Shown here one piece after another: positions 34,269 to 43,785 of a stretch of 64,000 bases of DNA. The position numbers and the translations under genes are program-made. Source of the stretch: Seiridium cupressi (taxonomy: Eukaryota > Ascomycota > Sordariomycetes > Amphisphaeriales > Sporocadaceae); NCBI GenBank assembly GCA_036674765.1, contig JARVKI010000015.1, positions 124,001 to 188,000 on the forward strand, written 5' to 3'. The notes beneath the pieces were generated by a model, which was not told the DNA's origin, did no database searches, and saw only the letters and a program-made list of their open reading frames with translations. The stretch's first letter is position 1. Each line of letters starts with the position of its first letter.

Positions 34269-36912
34269 ATGTCGATTTCGCAGCCAGTAGCGATCCGAAG
34301 GCTAGGTCAGCATCACTTCACATCCCAAGAGCGAGTTTTTGGCACCACCTCTGAGAAGGACATCCCTCCTCAACAATATCGAGCGCACAAACTCACGGCA
34401 GGTAAGTCGGCTTACTACTTCTCCGAGCTAGCACTAGATTCTTGGTATTAGTGGTGCGAGGGAACCGGCAGCGCTCAGCTCACGCCACGCCACGCTTGCG
34501 CTCGCTTTACCTTCCCGCTTTCGAGAAAGTTTTCGAGACTTCTCCCAACACCAGGTCGCAAAGACCGAACCTTGTGTCTTTTCCAACCCCGTCTTCAATA
34601 CCGCAGGACGACGACGCGTCTGCTAATCCTCTTGTGCTCCTCCTCCAGATCTGCAAGCAGCCCGCAGACAGACATCACAGCAAACACCACCATCCCAGTC
34701 GGCGATGGCCAATCAGGGAACTAATCGCACCTCGCCAACGTCACATGCAGCCATCCCCCGTTCGGTGCCAGAATCCGGAGCGCGGTCTTTTGCGACAACG
34801 CCAACGGCTGCTGACACAGCCTTTCTGTCAAACCCCAATACTATCATCCAGGATGTGCAGCGATCCCGCACAAACTCTACCTCTTCGAGAGCCTCGAACG
34901 ATCCGACTGCACCCAGTCTAATGCCACCAACGGCCGCTCCACCTCCGTCCGTGTCTGCTGCTCAACGCCCGCCCCCCAACCCGGCTTCTCTTGCCAAAGC
35001 CTTGAAGGCCGTTAACGATGGCACCAATGACTTGTCTTTGAAAGACCGGATGCCGCCAGCCAATGACTCGCCTTACACCAAGAGCATCTCTTCCACGGCC
35101 CCTGGGTCGCCGAGAATCCCGCCAGTTCGACAGAACTCGGGTACGCAAACCCCGAGGGTGCGGCCTCATGCTACTACGCTTAACATTCCTGGCATGACCA
35201 AGTCCACCATATCACCGGACGGGAAGATAGCAGACCGCGATGTCGCTGCGAAGCTCGTCATTATCATGGTCGGTCTGCCGGCTCGCGGCAAATCATACAT
35301 CACCAAGAAGATAAAGCGCTATCTCTCGTGGCAGCAGCACAACACTAGGATTTTCAACGTCGGAAACAGGCGACGTATTGCAGTGGATGTCCACTCGCCT
35401 GTTAAGCCAATGCACGAGAACCCGATGGATGCTCATGCGCAGGTGGCACAAATACTCTTGAACGGCAAGGATACGAAGCAGGAGTCACCAGCTCGCAAGG
35501 AGCCTTCCGAGTGGAATCTAAACGATCCAAGTGCTGCGTCACAAGTAGACCAGTCTGCCAACTTCTTCGATCCCAAGAATGCGCAGGGGTCGAGAATCAG
35601 AGAGCAGCTCGCCATCGACACCCTCGACGAGCTGTTGGACTATCTTATCACCGGAGGGGGTGCTGTCGGCATCCTTGATGCAACCAACAGCACAATCGAG
35701 CGCCGCCAGCGACTTTTCAACCACATCAAAGCGAGGGAGCCGAAGCTAGGTATCCTGTATATTGAGAGCGTGTGCCAGAGCCCAGATGTAAGTTTGACGC
35801 ATATTCCCGTGCGCAGTGACCATTGACTGATTTATCTCTAGATTCTGGAAGCCAACATGCGTCTCAAACTGTCCGGCCCCGACTACAAGGACAAAGACCC
35901 CGTCAAGTCTCTAGAGGATTTCAAAGCCCGTGTCAAGCAGTATGAGAGTGCCTACGTGCCATTGGGTGACTACGAGGAGGAACATGGAATGCAGTACATC
36001 AAGGTGAGGCTTGTGACACCCGAGCCCAATGGTTTTGGCTAACCTGTCATGCAGATGATCGATGTTGGCAAAAAGTTGACACACTTCGGTCTTGAGGGTT
36101 TCCTCTCGGGCGGCATTGCTCACTATTTGTCGTCTTTCAATCTTGCCCCACGACAAATATGGATTACGAGACATGGCCAGTCTGTCGATAATCAATTAGG
36201 GAAGATTGGTGGTAATTCCGAACTCACGGAGCGAGGTCATTTCTATGCACACTCCCTGTATCGCTTCATTACGCAGAAGCGAGACGAATGGTTGATTGAG
36301 CAGAAGAACAAACTTGCCAAGTCGACATGGCCCCCTCTGCCTGGTGACAGGTCGCCGCCGTACCCTGAGATGAATCGGGAGCTGGACGAGAAGAACACAT
36401 GCGTCTGGACTTCAATGTTGAGACGAAGCATCCAGACGGCAGAATACTTCGAAGCCGACGACGACTATGACACGAAAGCATTTGAGATGCTGAACGAGCT
36501 CAATGCAGGTAAATTCGAGGGCCTGACTTACGACGATATCGCCCGCAGCCACTCGGACGAATACACGAAGCGACTGACGGACAAGCTTCACTACGTATAC
36601 CCCGGAGTTGGGGGGGAGGGCTACCTTCAGATCATCAGCAAGCTGCGGGACATGGTGCGTGAAATTGAACGCATCAAGGACCATGTCCTCATCATCGGCC
36701 ATCGCTCCATTTGTCGAGTGTTGATGGCATACTTCATGGATCTTACGCGGGACGACATTGCGGATCTCGACGTGCCCCTTGGCATGCTATATGCTATCGA
36801 GCCCAAACCTTACGGAATCGAATTCCATGCCTACAAGTACGACGAAGGCCAGGGTTGGTTCGAGGAGCTTCCCAACTACAAACCTGCAAAGACTGTCGAT
36901 CAGAACGCGTGA
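34269..36912 (+). CDS. 6-phosphofructo-2-kinase / fructose-2,6-bisphosphatase
   Basis: Exons 34269-34401, 34649-35787, 35842-36003 and 36055-36912, all phases consistent, 763 residues. After a Ser/Pro-rich N-terminal region (~residues 1-245), the kinase has Walker A GLPARGKS (~253-260) and the fungal NVGNRRR segment. The phosphatase half has TRHGQS with the phosphorylated His at ~518, the conserved CVWTSMLRRSIQTA, a Glu-containing FEGLTYDDI and a second His in IIGHRS. So both active sites look intact, unlike yeast Pfk26 where the first His is replaced. It sets fructose-2,6-bisphosphate, the main signal between glycolysis and gluconeogenesis. Exon 1 was added because a strong GTAAGT donor at 34402 and a CCTCCAG acceptor at 34648 join in frame without stops; an in-frame ATG at 34705 could give a form 63 residues shorter. 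Confidence 0.9.
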
Positions 36913-37874
36913 TTGTTGGGCGCGGCGAGAACACGACCTTGTATAATAAACACTGTATTTGTCCATTTCTCATCGATTATACGGAAAGAGGGTCATTTAT
37001 CCACGGCGTTATGGTAGGATTTACGATAGGGTCATTGAACGACGAGGCTTGGACCTGGGTAGCATTGTTCTGGCGTTTCAGCATGACGGGAAGGGGCCGC
37101 ACAGCTCACTAGATGTTGTTATATGCATGGAGTTCGGAACTTGTAGAGGGCTGCGTCCAAATAGAGCCGAGCCACGCGGCTCAAGACGAGCTCGCATATC
37201 TCGCTTATCAAGTTACCCCGTTTGTATAGAAGCTATAGAAAGCATCGAGACTGTGGCCGTTCAATGAAGTTATAGATGTGATCGGGCTCTTGAGACGTGA
37301 TGAGGTGATTCTGATTAGTATGCTGTCTAATCCTCGAAACTGGCAGTTGTTTTCAACAATTGATATTTTGCAAAGCAATTGTATACAGTGAAGGCTAGTG
37401 CAATCACTCTACAAGAGCTCAGCCCGCGTTTATAAAGACCCAAGGGAATCAATCCCAGACGTGAGATATTCCGGAACACTTGAATGTCATGCGCAATTGA
37501 AGATGTGGTATATTGATGACAGTAGGAAGACCAACTTGTCCGATCAGCTACACCCTTGGTACGCAGCTAGGAGATGTGAAACTAGTAGGTATCGGGGGAA
37601 GTTAAGGAAATGGCCTCAGTCAGCACCGCAGATCATCCCAGCCAGCGTCCAATTGTTGACAGCCTTGGCAGCGTTTTAGGCGTACGGCAGATGAAGCATT
37701 CGCCAAGCTGCTTGCCCGTGATCAATGGTCAATCCATGCATGTCCTATCATGGACTACTCAAGAGATTGCTCTCCAGTCCGCGGGCGCTTAGCTGAGAGC
37801 ATATCGTTTCCAGCCACCGCAGTAGTATCGCCTCGCCAGCCCGGCAGGGTATCGAAGCTCGTTTCTACATCGCA
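36913..37874. other. Intergenic region
   Basis: No supportable frame. Starts with the kinase/phosphatase 3' UTR (AATAAAC at about 36,946) and ends with the promoter of the broken LtrA gene. Confidence 0.5.
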
Positions 37875-40019
37875 ATGTCGTCCTCTGATCCCCCAACATG
37901 GCACACCAGCACGAACTTGACTCCCATGGCCACTACTACCGGGTCCAGCAACAGTCGTCGCGCCAGGAAACCAACAGAGTTCCTCCTGCCCAATGGCCGG
38001 AAGATACTCGTCGCCCTGCCCGAGGAGGCTGCTCGCCTGCGCGACAAGTACACCCATCACGCCGACGACTCCAGCGCCGTGCAGGTCAAGGTCGTGATCC
38101 ACGGGTCCGAGGAGCACCACCAGCACCTCAGGCACCTGCACTCGCACCACACGGCGCAGCGGGATGCCATGCGGACCAAGCACGGCCAGGACTTTGGGCT
38201 GTGGGAGCGGACCAGAAACGACCTGGACGAGGTCGGGCAGCAGCTGGAGAGCCTGAGCGGTAGGGGCGCCGCAGAGACGCTGAGTGCGAACTTCGAGAGG
38301 TTCGGGTACACCAGTGTGCTGAGGCCCTACGACGATGATGGCAAGGGCGGCGGCGCCAGTGGCATGGCGACGCCCAAGAGGCATGGCGACGCCCAAGAGG
38401 CATGGCGACGCCCAAGAGGCAGAGCGATGCGGAGAGCAGTCTTTCTGAGAGGGACTGGGATGATGCGAGGGGTGGACGGAGCATCAAGCTGTTCCAACGG
38501 CCAGTCATCAAGCAATATTTCGACCGGGGGTTGCTGTGGCGGGCGAGCGAATTGACTAAAGTGATGAGTTTCCAGTTGTTCTTCGATTTGCTCTACGGTG
38601 AGTCGTGTTTCAGGCATGCGACAAGGTATGGATCGTGCTAATGCTCAAGTAATTGTTATGCTTGACATGAACGGCGAGTCTGCATCGGAGCACCCTGACG
38701 GACATCGGCTTCTGAGATTCGTCATCATGTTCGTGATGAGCTGGAAGATCTGGTCCGACGTGCAACAGACTATTAGTTGGTTTGAGACGGACGATATTCT
38801 GCAGCGTGTTCAAGTACTGTTCTTGATCGCTTGCTTGTTGGGGTGAGTCCATATCAACGTCTGCAATGTCGAACTGGGCGGCAGGACCAACACAACACCA
38901 ACGTTTTCCGAGGAATACGACACTTATGTCCAATTGGTGTCGTTCTATCTAGCAGCTCGGCTGTTCCAAGCCTGCTACTTTGGCCTCACGGCATGTCTGC
39001 TACCGTTGATCAAGGGCATTATGATAAGTCACATCATTGCCATTATCATTCCATCTGCGCTCTGGATAGCTTCGACCCATGTCGAGATGCCATCGCGCCT
39101 GGGGCTGGTCTTTGTCGCTCTGGCGAACGAGCTCCTTGGGCCGTTCGTCGTGATGCTCTTGTTACGGTATTCTCGGACGCACGATAAACCTCTAGCCACG
39201 CAAATCGAGCGCTTATATGAGTTCTTCCCGGCCGTCAATATCGAGCACAAAGTCGAACGCACCGACGCCTTCGTTTCTCTGGTCATAGGATATGGGGCTG
39301 TGAGCCTTCTATACCAGAATGCAGGGTACGGCATCAATGCTTTCCTCCGCAAGGCTGTGATGGGTATGATACAAGGGTTCATCTTCAACTGGATCTACTT
39401 TGAAATTGACGGGGAGAATATCCACGTTCATGCCATCAGAAACAGCGTCAGCACTGCCTGCATATGACAATTGGGTCATTTGCCTTTCGTCTGTGCCTAC
39501 GTGTTGGCGGCCGCTACGTTGAGCAAGCTCGTAGTTGCGGCGGATGCCCCAGATACCGATGAACATCTTCTCACCGAGGCGTACGACCACCGATCGGAAC
39601 ATGTAGTAGCCTTGGGGTTGCGCTTCTTCTATTGCATAGGACTGGGCACTGCTCTGTTCTGCAACGCCTTGATTTCCTGGTGGCACGTCCACAAAACCCC
39701 CATTACATGCCATGTGCCGAAGATATGGAGACTGGCGAACAGAACGGCCGTCTGCATTATCTTCTGCTGTCTGCCCACCGCTGAGAGCTTAAACAGCCTA
39801 CGGCTGATTACTATCACCATGAGCCTCATGGTCTGGGTGCTTTGTTTCGAGATCTGGGGAATGAAGTGCCCAGATGATTCTTTCATCGGCAAGGGATTCA
39901 GCACGTATTCTGCGAAGTGCAGCAAGAGACAGCTCGAGGACGCCACGAAGGAGGGTGGTGAGATTAATATAGTGGAACTCAGGAAAGGGGAGAAGACTGC
40001 CGTTGACCTGCAGAGTTGA
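37875..40019 (+). pseudogene. LtrA-family (low temperature requirement A) membrane protein gene, broken
   Basis: The ATG at 37875 opens a soluble N-terminal region (His-rich, DUF-like) and continues with LtrA-type membrane helices in exons joined at 38598-38649 and 38843-38884. Telling stretches are QLFFDLLY at the first helix and several Trp/Phe-rich helices up to 39,900. Two lesions: three perfect 19-bp copies at 38361-38417 insert 38 bases relative to one copy and move the reading frame from 0 to 2. And TGA at 39465-39467 interrupts the frame, which is open on both sides (…NSVSTACI, then QLGHLPFVCAYVLAAA). Reading through one repeat copy and the stop gives a continuous LtrA-like protein of ~640 residues. 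LtrA proteins are multi-pass membrane proteins of poorly known function. A short functional product cannot be excluded. Confidence 0.83.
38361..38417 (+). repeat. 19-bp perfect triplication inside the LtrA gene
   Basis: Unit ggcatggcgacgcccaaga at 38361-38379, 38380-38398 and 38399-38417, followed by a partial fourth copy (ggca). Reading frames before and after match a coding sequence with one copy (…GMATPKR then QSDAESSL). Each unit shifts the frame by one, so copy number 1 or 4 would keep the gene open. Confidence 0.95.
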
Positions 40020-41082
40020 GCGTCCACACGAGCAGGGAATTGAAGGACAGGACTATTTGAGGTCATCAGTCCCGACACGTACATGCCGTGTTCCAGTTCA
40101 TTTCGTAGAATCTCTAGTTGATTAGTATGAGCACTCCAGTCTCCGTTGTCAAAGCGAAGTAGTGTGGTGCACCCTAAGTGTATGGGAGTAATGTACACAT
40201 ACCTAGCTCGATGAATCTGTGGTCACCATATAGGATGACTTATCCGACTCAGTAATTTTTTTGCAGCCTCAACAGTGTCGGAACTCTCGAACAAGCGTAG
40301 TTTGCCACACCTATGTGCCATGAAGTAATGCCCACTGATATCAAACTCCCACCTACACCATCAACTGTATCACAAACTTATCAAAGACGTACAATACATC
40401 TATCCGTAACCGACTGGAGAATGTAAACCATACGCGCTCGTCTCCCCGATGTCCACTAGATTCGGCGTCATTAGCATGCTCGAGCACATAAGGCCGTGTG
40501 CCGTCACCCGACCCAACCTAGATACGCTCATATACGCTGCACTGTGAGTGACGACCCCAGCTTCGCTAGTTCGCTACATTGTAGTCAGTCCGTTAGTTCG
40601 TTCGTCTGGCCCTCGACCTCCAAGCCCTAACCTGCATACTCGTCGCCGACCATGATACAATCACACGCACACACACACATCAACACCATACTCTCATCTT
40701 ACTGATACTATGAAAGCAGCCCATAGTCATCCAATTACATCACAGAATTTCTCGTAGTGAGTCCTTGTATTATGTATGCAGTATGTAACAGAAATACCCA
40801 CCCAACAAGAGCCCGACTAGAGCCCGACTGGGCTAGTGCCACGCTAATGGATGGACTTCCCCATTCTGCTCCCGCTAATTGGCTGCGCGTCACCTCCATA
40901 CCGCACCGATCCCAGACGGCTTCCATAGTCGACCGTCTTCCCTCCACCCACTCCTCCGCACCGATCCCAGACGGCTTCCATAGTCGACCGTCTTCCCTCC
41001 ACCCACTCCTCCGCAACGACAGATGTAAATTATATCTTCCCTAATAATAGAAATTTCTCCAACCAATCAGATCATGGAGTTT
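40020..41082. other. Intergenic region with a 55-bp duplication
   Basis: No coding frame. A short CA tract lies at 40,668-40,678 and a 55-bp tandem duplication at 40901-41010; the tRNA gene follows 70 bases later. Confidence 0.55.
40901..41010 (+). repeat. 55-bp tandem duplication
   Basis: Two perfect adjacent copies (40901-40955 and 40956-41010), with five further bases of the unit after the second. It lies 72 bases upstream of the tRNA gene, the region where polymerase III factors sit. Confidence 0.92.
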
Positions 41083-41156
41083 TGTCTCATGGCGCAATTG
41101 GCTAGCGCGTCAGACTGTTAATCTGGAGGCTCTGAGTTCGACCCTCAGTGAGACAG
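41083..41156 (+). tRNA. tRNA-Asn (anticodon GTT)
   Basis: A full cloverleaf can be folded: acceptor TGTCTCA paired with TGAGACA (7/7), D stem GCGC/GCGC, anticodon stem TCAGA/TCTGG with loop CTGTTAA, five-base variable loop AGGCT, T stem CTGAG/CTCAG with loop TTCGACC, and discriminator G. The anticodon GTT is at 41117-41119. No intron. The internal A box (TGGCGCAATTGG region) and B box (GTTCGACCC) are present. Confidence 0.96.
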
Positions 41157-41165
41157 CGTTCGTTC

Positions 41166-41170
41166 TTTTT
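41166..41170 (+). terminator. Pol III terminator of the tRNA-Asn gene
   Basis: T5 ten bases after the tRNA, on the coding strand, with another T5 at 41176-41180. Confidence 0.8.
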
Positions 41171-41375
41171 GGCGGTTTTTGGTCGGCGATTTTGGCAATT
41201 ATAGTACGCGGCTTCTTAAGCAGCACTTTTTTTTTTGCCCGTCTTGATGCGATCCCTTTCAGCAGTTATATGGACACGGCTTCTTCAAGGTTGTCATGGG
41301 CTCGGCTGTAGGGAGAAAGGAGGCCACAGGCTGCTTCGTCTGCGGGACACGGATGGTTCGAGAAGTAAGAGCGTC

Positions 41376-41419
41376 GTGGTAGTGGTGGTGGTGGTGATGG
41401 TGATGGTGGTGGCGGTGGT
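41376..41419 (+). repeat. GGT-rich trinucleotide microsatellite
   Basis: About 14 copies of a GGT/GTG unit with GAT and AGT interruptions. Confidence 0.85.
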
Positions 41420-42119
41420 CCGTCGTAGTGTTGGTCTCAAAATTCGACAGTCAAGGGTTGGTTGGGTGTAGGGGGAAAGGCTGAATAATTCTCACTGAAT
41501 GACTCTCACTGACTAATTCTCACTCTTCAACTTTGAGCCATGTGTAAGATCTTCCGTGGGCTTTTCAGATGGCGCGGCACATTTCTTCATCCCATGATAG
41601 TAGATTGGTGGGAATCAGAGCCTATCCTCTATGCCGACTGTGTTTTCATACCGTTTTGGAAACCATGAAATCGCTGAATGGAGTTTTACAGATCCAACCA
41701 AGTTATACCATGCACTTGGCGGAAGCTCCCTATACTCGAGCTGCGCGTGATGCATCCAGAGTAGACAATGTCGAGAACCGGTTCACTTACACATGGTCCA
41801 CTAGCGCCACGTAAACCGAATAGGTATATTTAGACACGACGGGTAGATCACCCGTAGACAGCGTGGCTGATGCACTAATGATGACGAAAGTGGCATATCC
41901 AAGTGGTGCGATAAGCAACTTAAAGAACTCGCTCAGGGTCTAGGACCAACGCCTCGGTGTCTAAGCCCGGTGCGCATTTCGGTACCAGTGCTCATTGTGG
42001 TGAATTCTGCTGCTTTGCCTCTGCTATAGTAGTTTCTAAAGATCAAATAGGAATTCTAGGAATTGAATCTCTTTGGCATGCAGGGAAAATAAATTTAATC
42101 ATTGTCCTTACACGCCAAC

Positions 42120-43785
42120 TCAATGCTCCCTTCTACCACAAAATGTGAGATCCGCATCAAGTTGTGCCTCTACCCAAACAGGCCAATGACTGAACCGCTG
42201 ATGCTCTGGGGGGAACCTGACGATTTAAATGCCTGAGCCAACGGATTATACCGAGATCCATGCCTTTCTCTTCTTGCGCAGGCGTCTGCGCGCGTGCCTC
42301 GTACTCCTTCTCCGTGATTGTCGCCATAATTTGCTTCAAGGCAATCCAGTGAGAGGCCAGCAGGGCACAGGTGGCGTTTTCCGGGTCAATGAGATGCGCG
42401 AAATTCTTGTGTGATATCTGCATCCACCATCCATAATGCTTGCAAAGGATCTGGTAGGCTATTCGGTTTTGGCATATAATTAGCCAGACTGTTGGGTGTG
42501 GCACTTGTGGGATACGGGAGGGAAGATCCGTGCGACTTACCTGCGAAGGGGGGCGTATAAAGAGTTTCGGCAATATCTAATATAAACCCAAAGTACTCAA
42601 CCTCAACAGGATGCTTGCATAAAGGTTGCAACGCTCGAATCCCAGCAACGGCCATATCAGTCCATTCCTTTTTTATCACAGGCAAATGCTCCATTAGTGG
42701 TTTCAGGAGCGCCATCTGATCCTCGCCTACAAAATCATGGAACAAGAACTTCGCCCCTTTGCACCACATCTGTATGGCGGTGATGATGATTCCTCGGATG
42801 AAGGTCATGTACTCGGCCATCCCGTCGTCCAACATGACAGACTGTAAAGTCAAGGCAAAGCAAGTGGCCATGAGGGCGTTGCCTTGTTCGAATGTGTTGC
42901 TCTTCGGAACCTCGGCCAACGTCTTCTTGATAGCCTTGATAGCCTTGAGGCGATGCGCATTGCGAATGTCACCAGACCTGGCTCCTTGACCATGAGCTCC
43001 AAAGCAGAAAGACCAGGAATGGCGTGCATGAGATACTCGTACTGCTCTAGTTGAGTTCGCGTCGCTTGGGCTTGGCATGGAGGGCAACTCACCTTATGGG
43101 ATAGGCAAGGAATCTCGTGCGTCCATATGCTTTCATTTCCCAGGGGGTGACGCGGGAAACAGACCTGCAGGAAATGCTGAAAGAACCGCATATCCTGTAA
43201 GCTGAATAATGGTATTTGGTGTTGCGGCTGTTCGCCGACTCAGTTCCACTCTAGTCCGTCAAACAACACAATGCCAAACTAACCTGATGGGCAACCTGGG
43301 GAACAGCTGGGTATTCACATTGTGACCCTGTCTTGGAGCAATGACCGCATGATGGGCGTGTCTCCTGACACTGATGGAGTTCAGCAGGTCTCGTTCTTAG
43401 CACTGACTGGAACATGAACGATGGACTACCTTGATCCTCTTCTTTTGCAGTTATAGCAGCCTCATCGACTTTTAGTGTGTCCTCTACGCTCAAATCTCTG
43501 CTTCTGGTTCCCGCTTTTCTTTGACGAGGATGTCGCGTCGGGTGGTGAAGTATTAGACAAAGGTCCTACGGTGAATGCAGAGTTCGAGTTGGAGGAGCGC
43601 TCCTCTGTCAAGTAATCTACCTCCTGGTCCTGAATGAATGCTGCATAACCAAACTTCAGGGAATTGCCAATGTAGTTCATCATAGGGGGCATAGCCTGTG
43701 TGAGCTCTACCCCGAAGAGATCACGTGCAGGCCATCCAGTGGCAGTGCCATGGTTGATGCTTGAGACCATGGCTAAAATAGTCAT
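42120..43785 (-). pseudogene. Zn2Cys6 fungal transcription factor gene (Upc2-like C-terminal domain), broken
   Basis: Four intact-looking introns (43371-43429, 43228-43283, 43042-43092, 42459-42540) divide a recognisable factor: a Zn2Cys6 cluster (GCYNCKRR before and CQETRPSCGHCSKTGSQC after the first intron), FFQHFL...IWTHEIPCLSHK, YEYLMHAI, then AHRLKAIKAIKKTL, FALTLQSVMLDDGMAEYM and WIALKQIMATI. Lesions: TGA at 43462-43464 where Arg is expected just before the first Cys; one base missing at 43436-43447 within the basic KRRR run; one base missing near 42954-42963 (FAM/AHRL joint); and one extra C in a C6 run (plus strand G6, 42208-42213), after which the proper frame reads HWPVWVEAQLDADL to a stop at 42120. 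Such factors bind CGG-type DNA sites. The N-terminal limit is uncertain. Confidence 0.82.

Larger units (their letters stand above)
41157..42119. other. Intergenic region
   Basis: It contains the tRNA trailer, a GGT/GAT microsatellite and no supportable gene. It ends at the degenerate 3' end of the broken Zn2Cys6 gene. Confidence 0.5.

Noticed and set aside
43462..43785. The first ~60 codons as a true N terminus of the Zn2Cys6 factor
   Set aside because: The sequence before the Ser-rich segment does not resemble the usual start; it may be intergenic sequence in an open frame, so the 5' limit stays uncertain.
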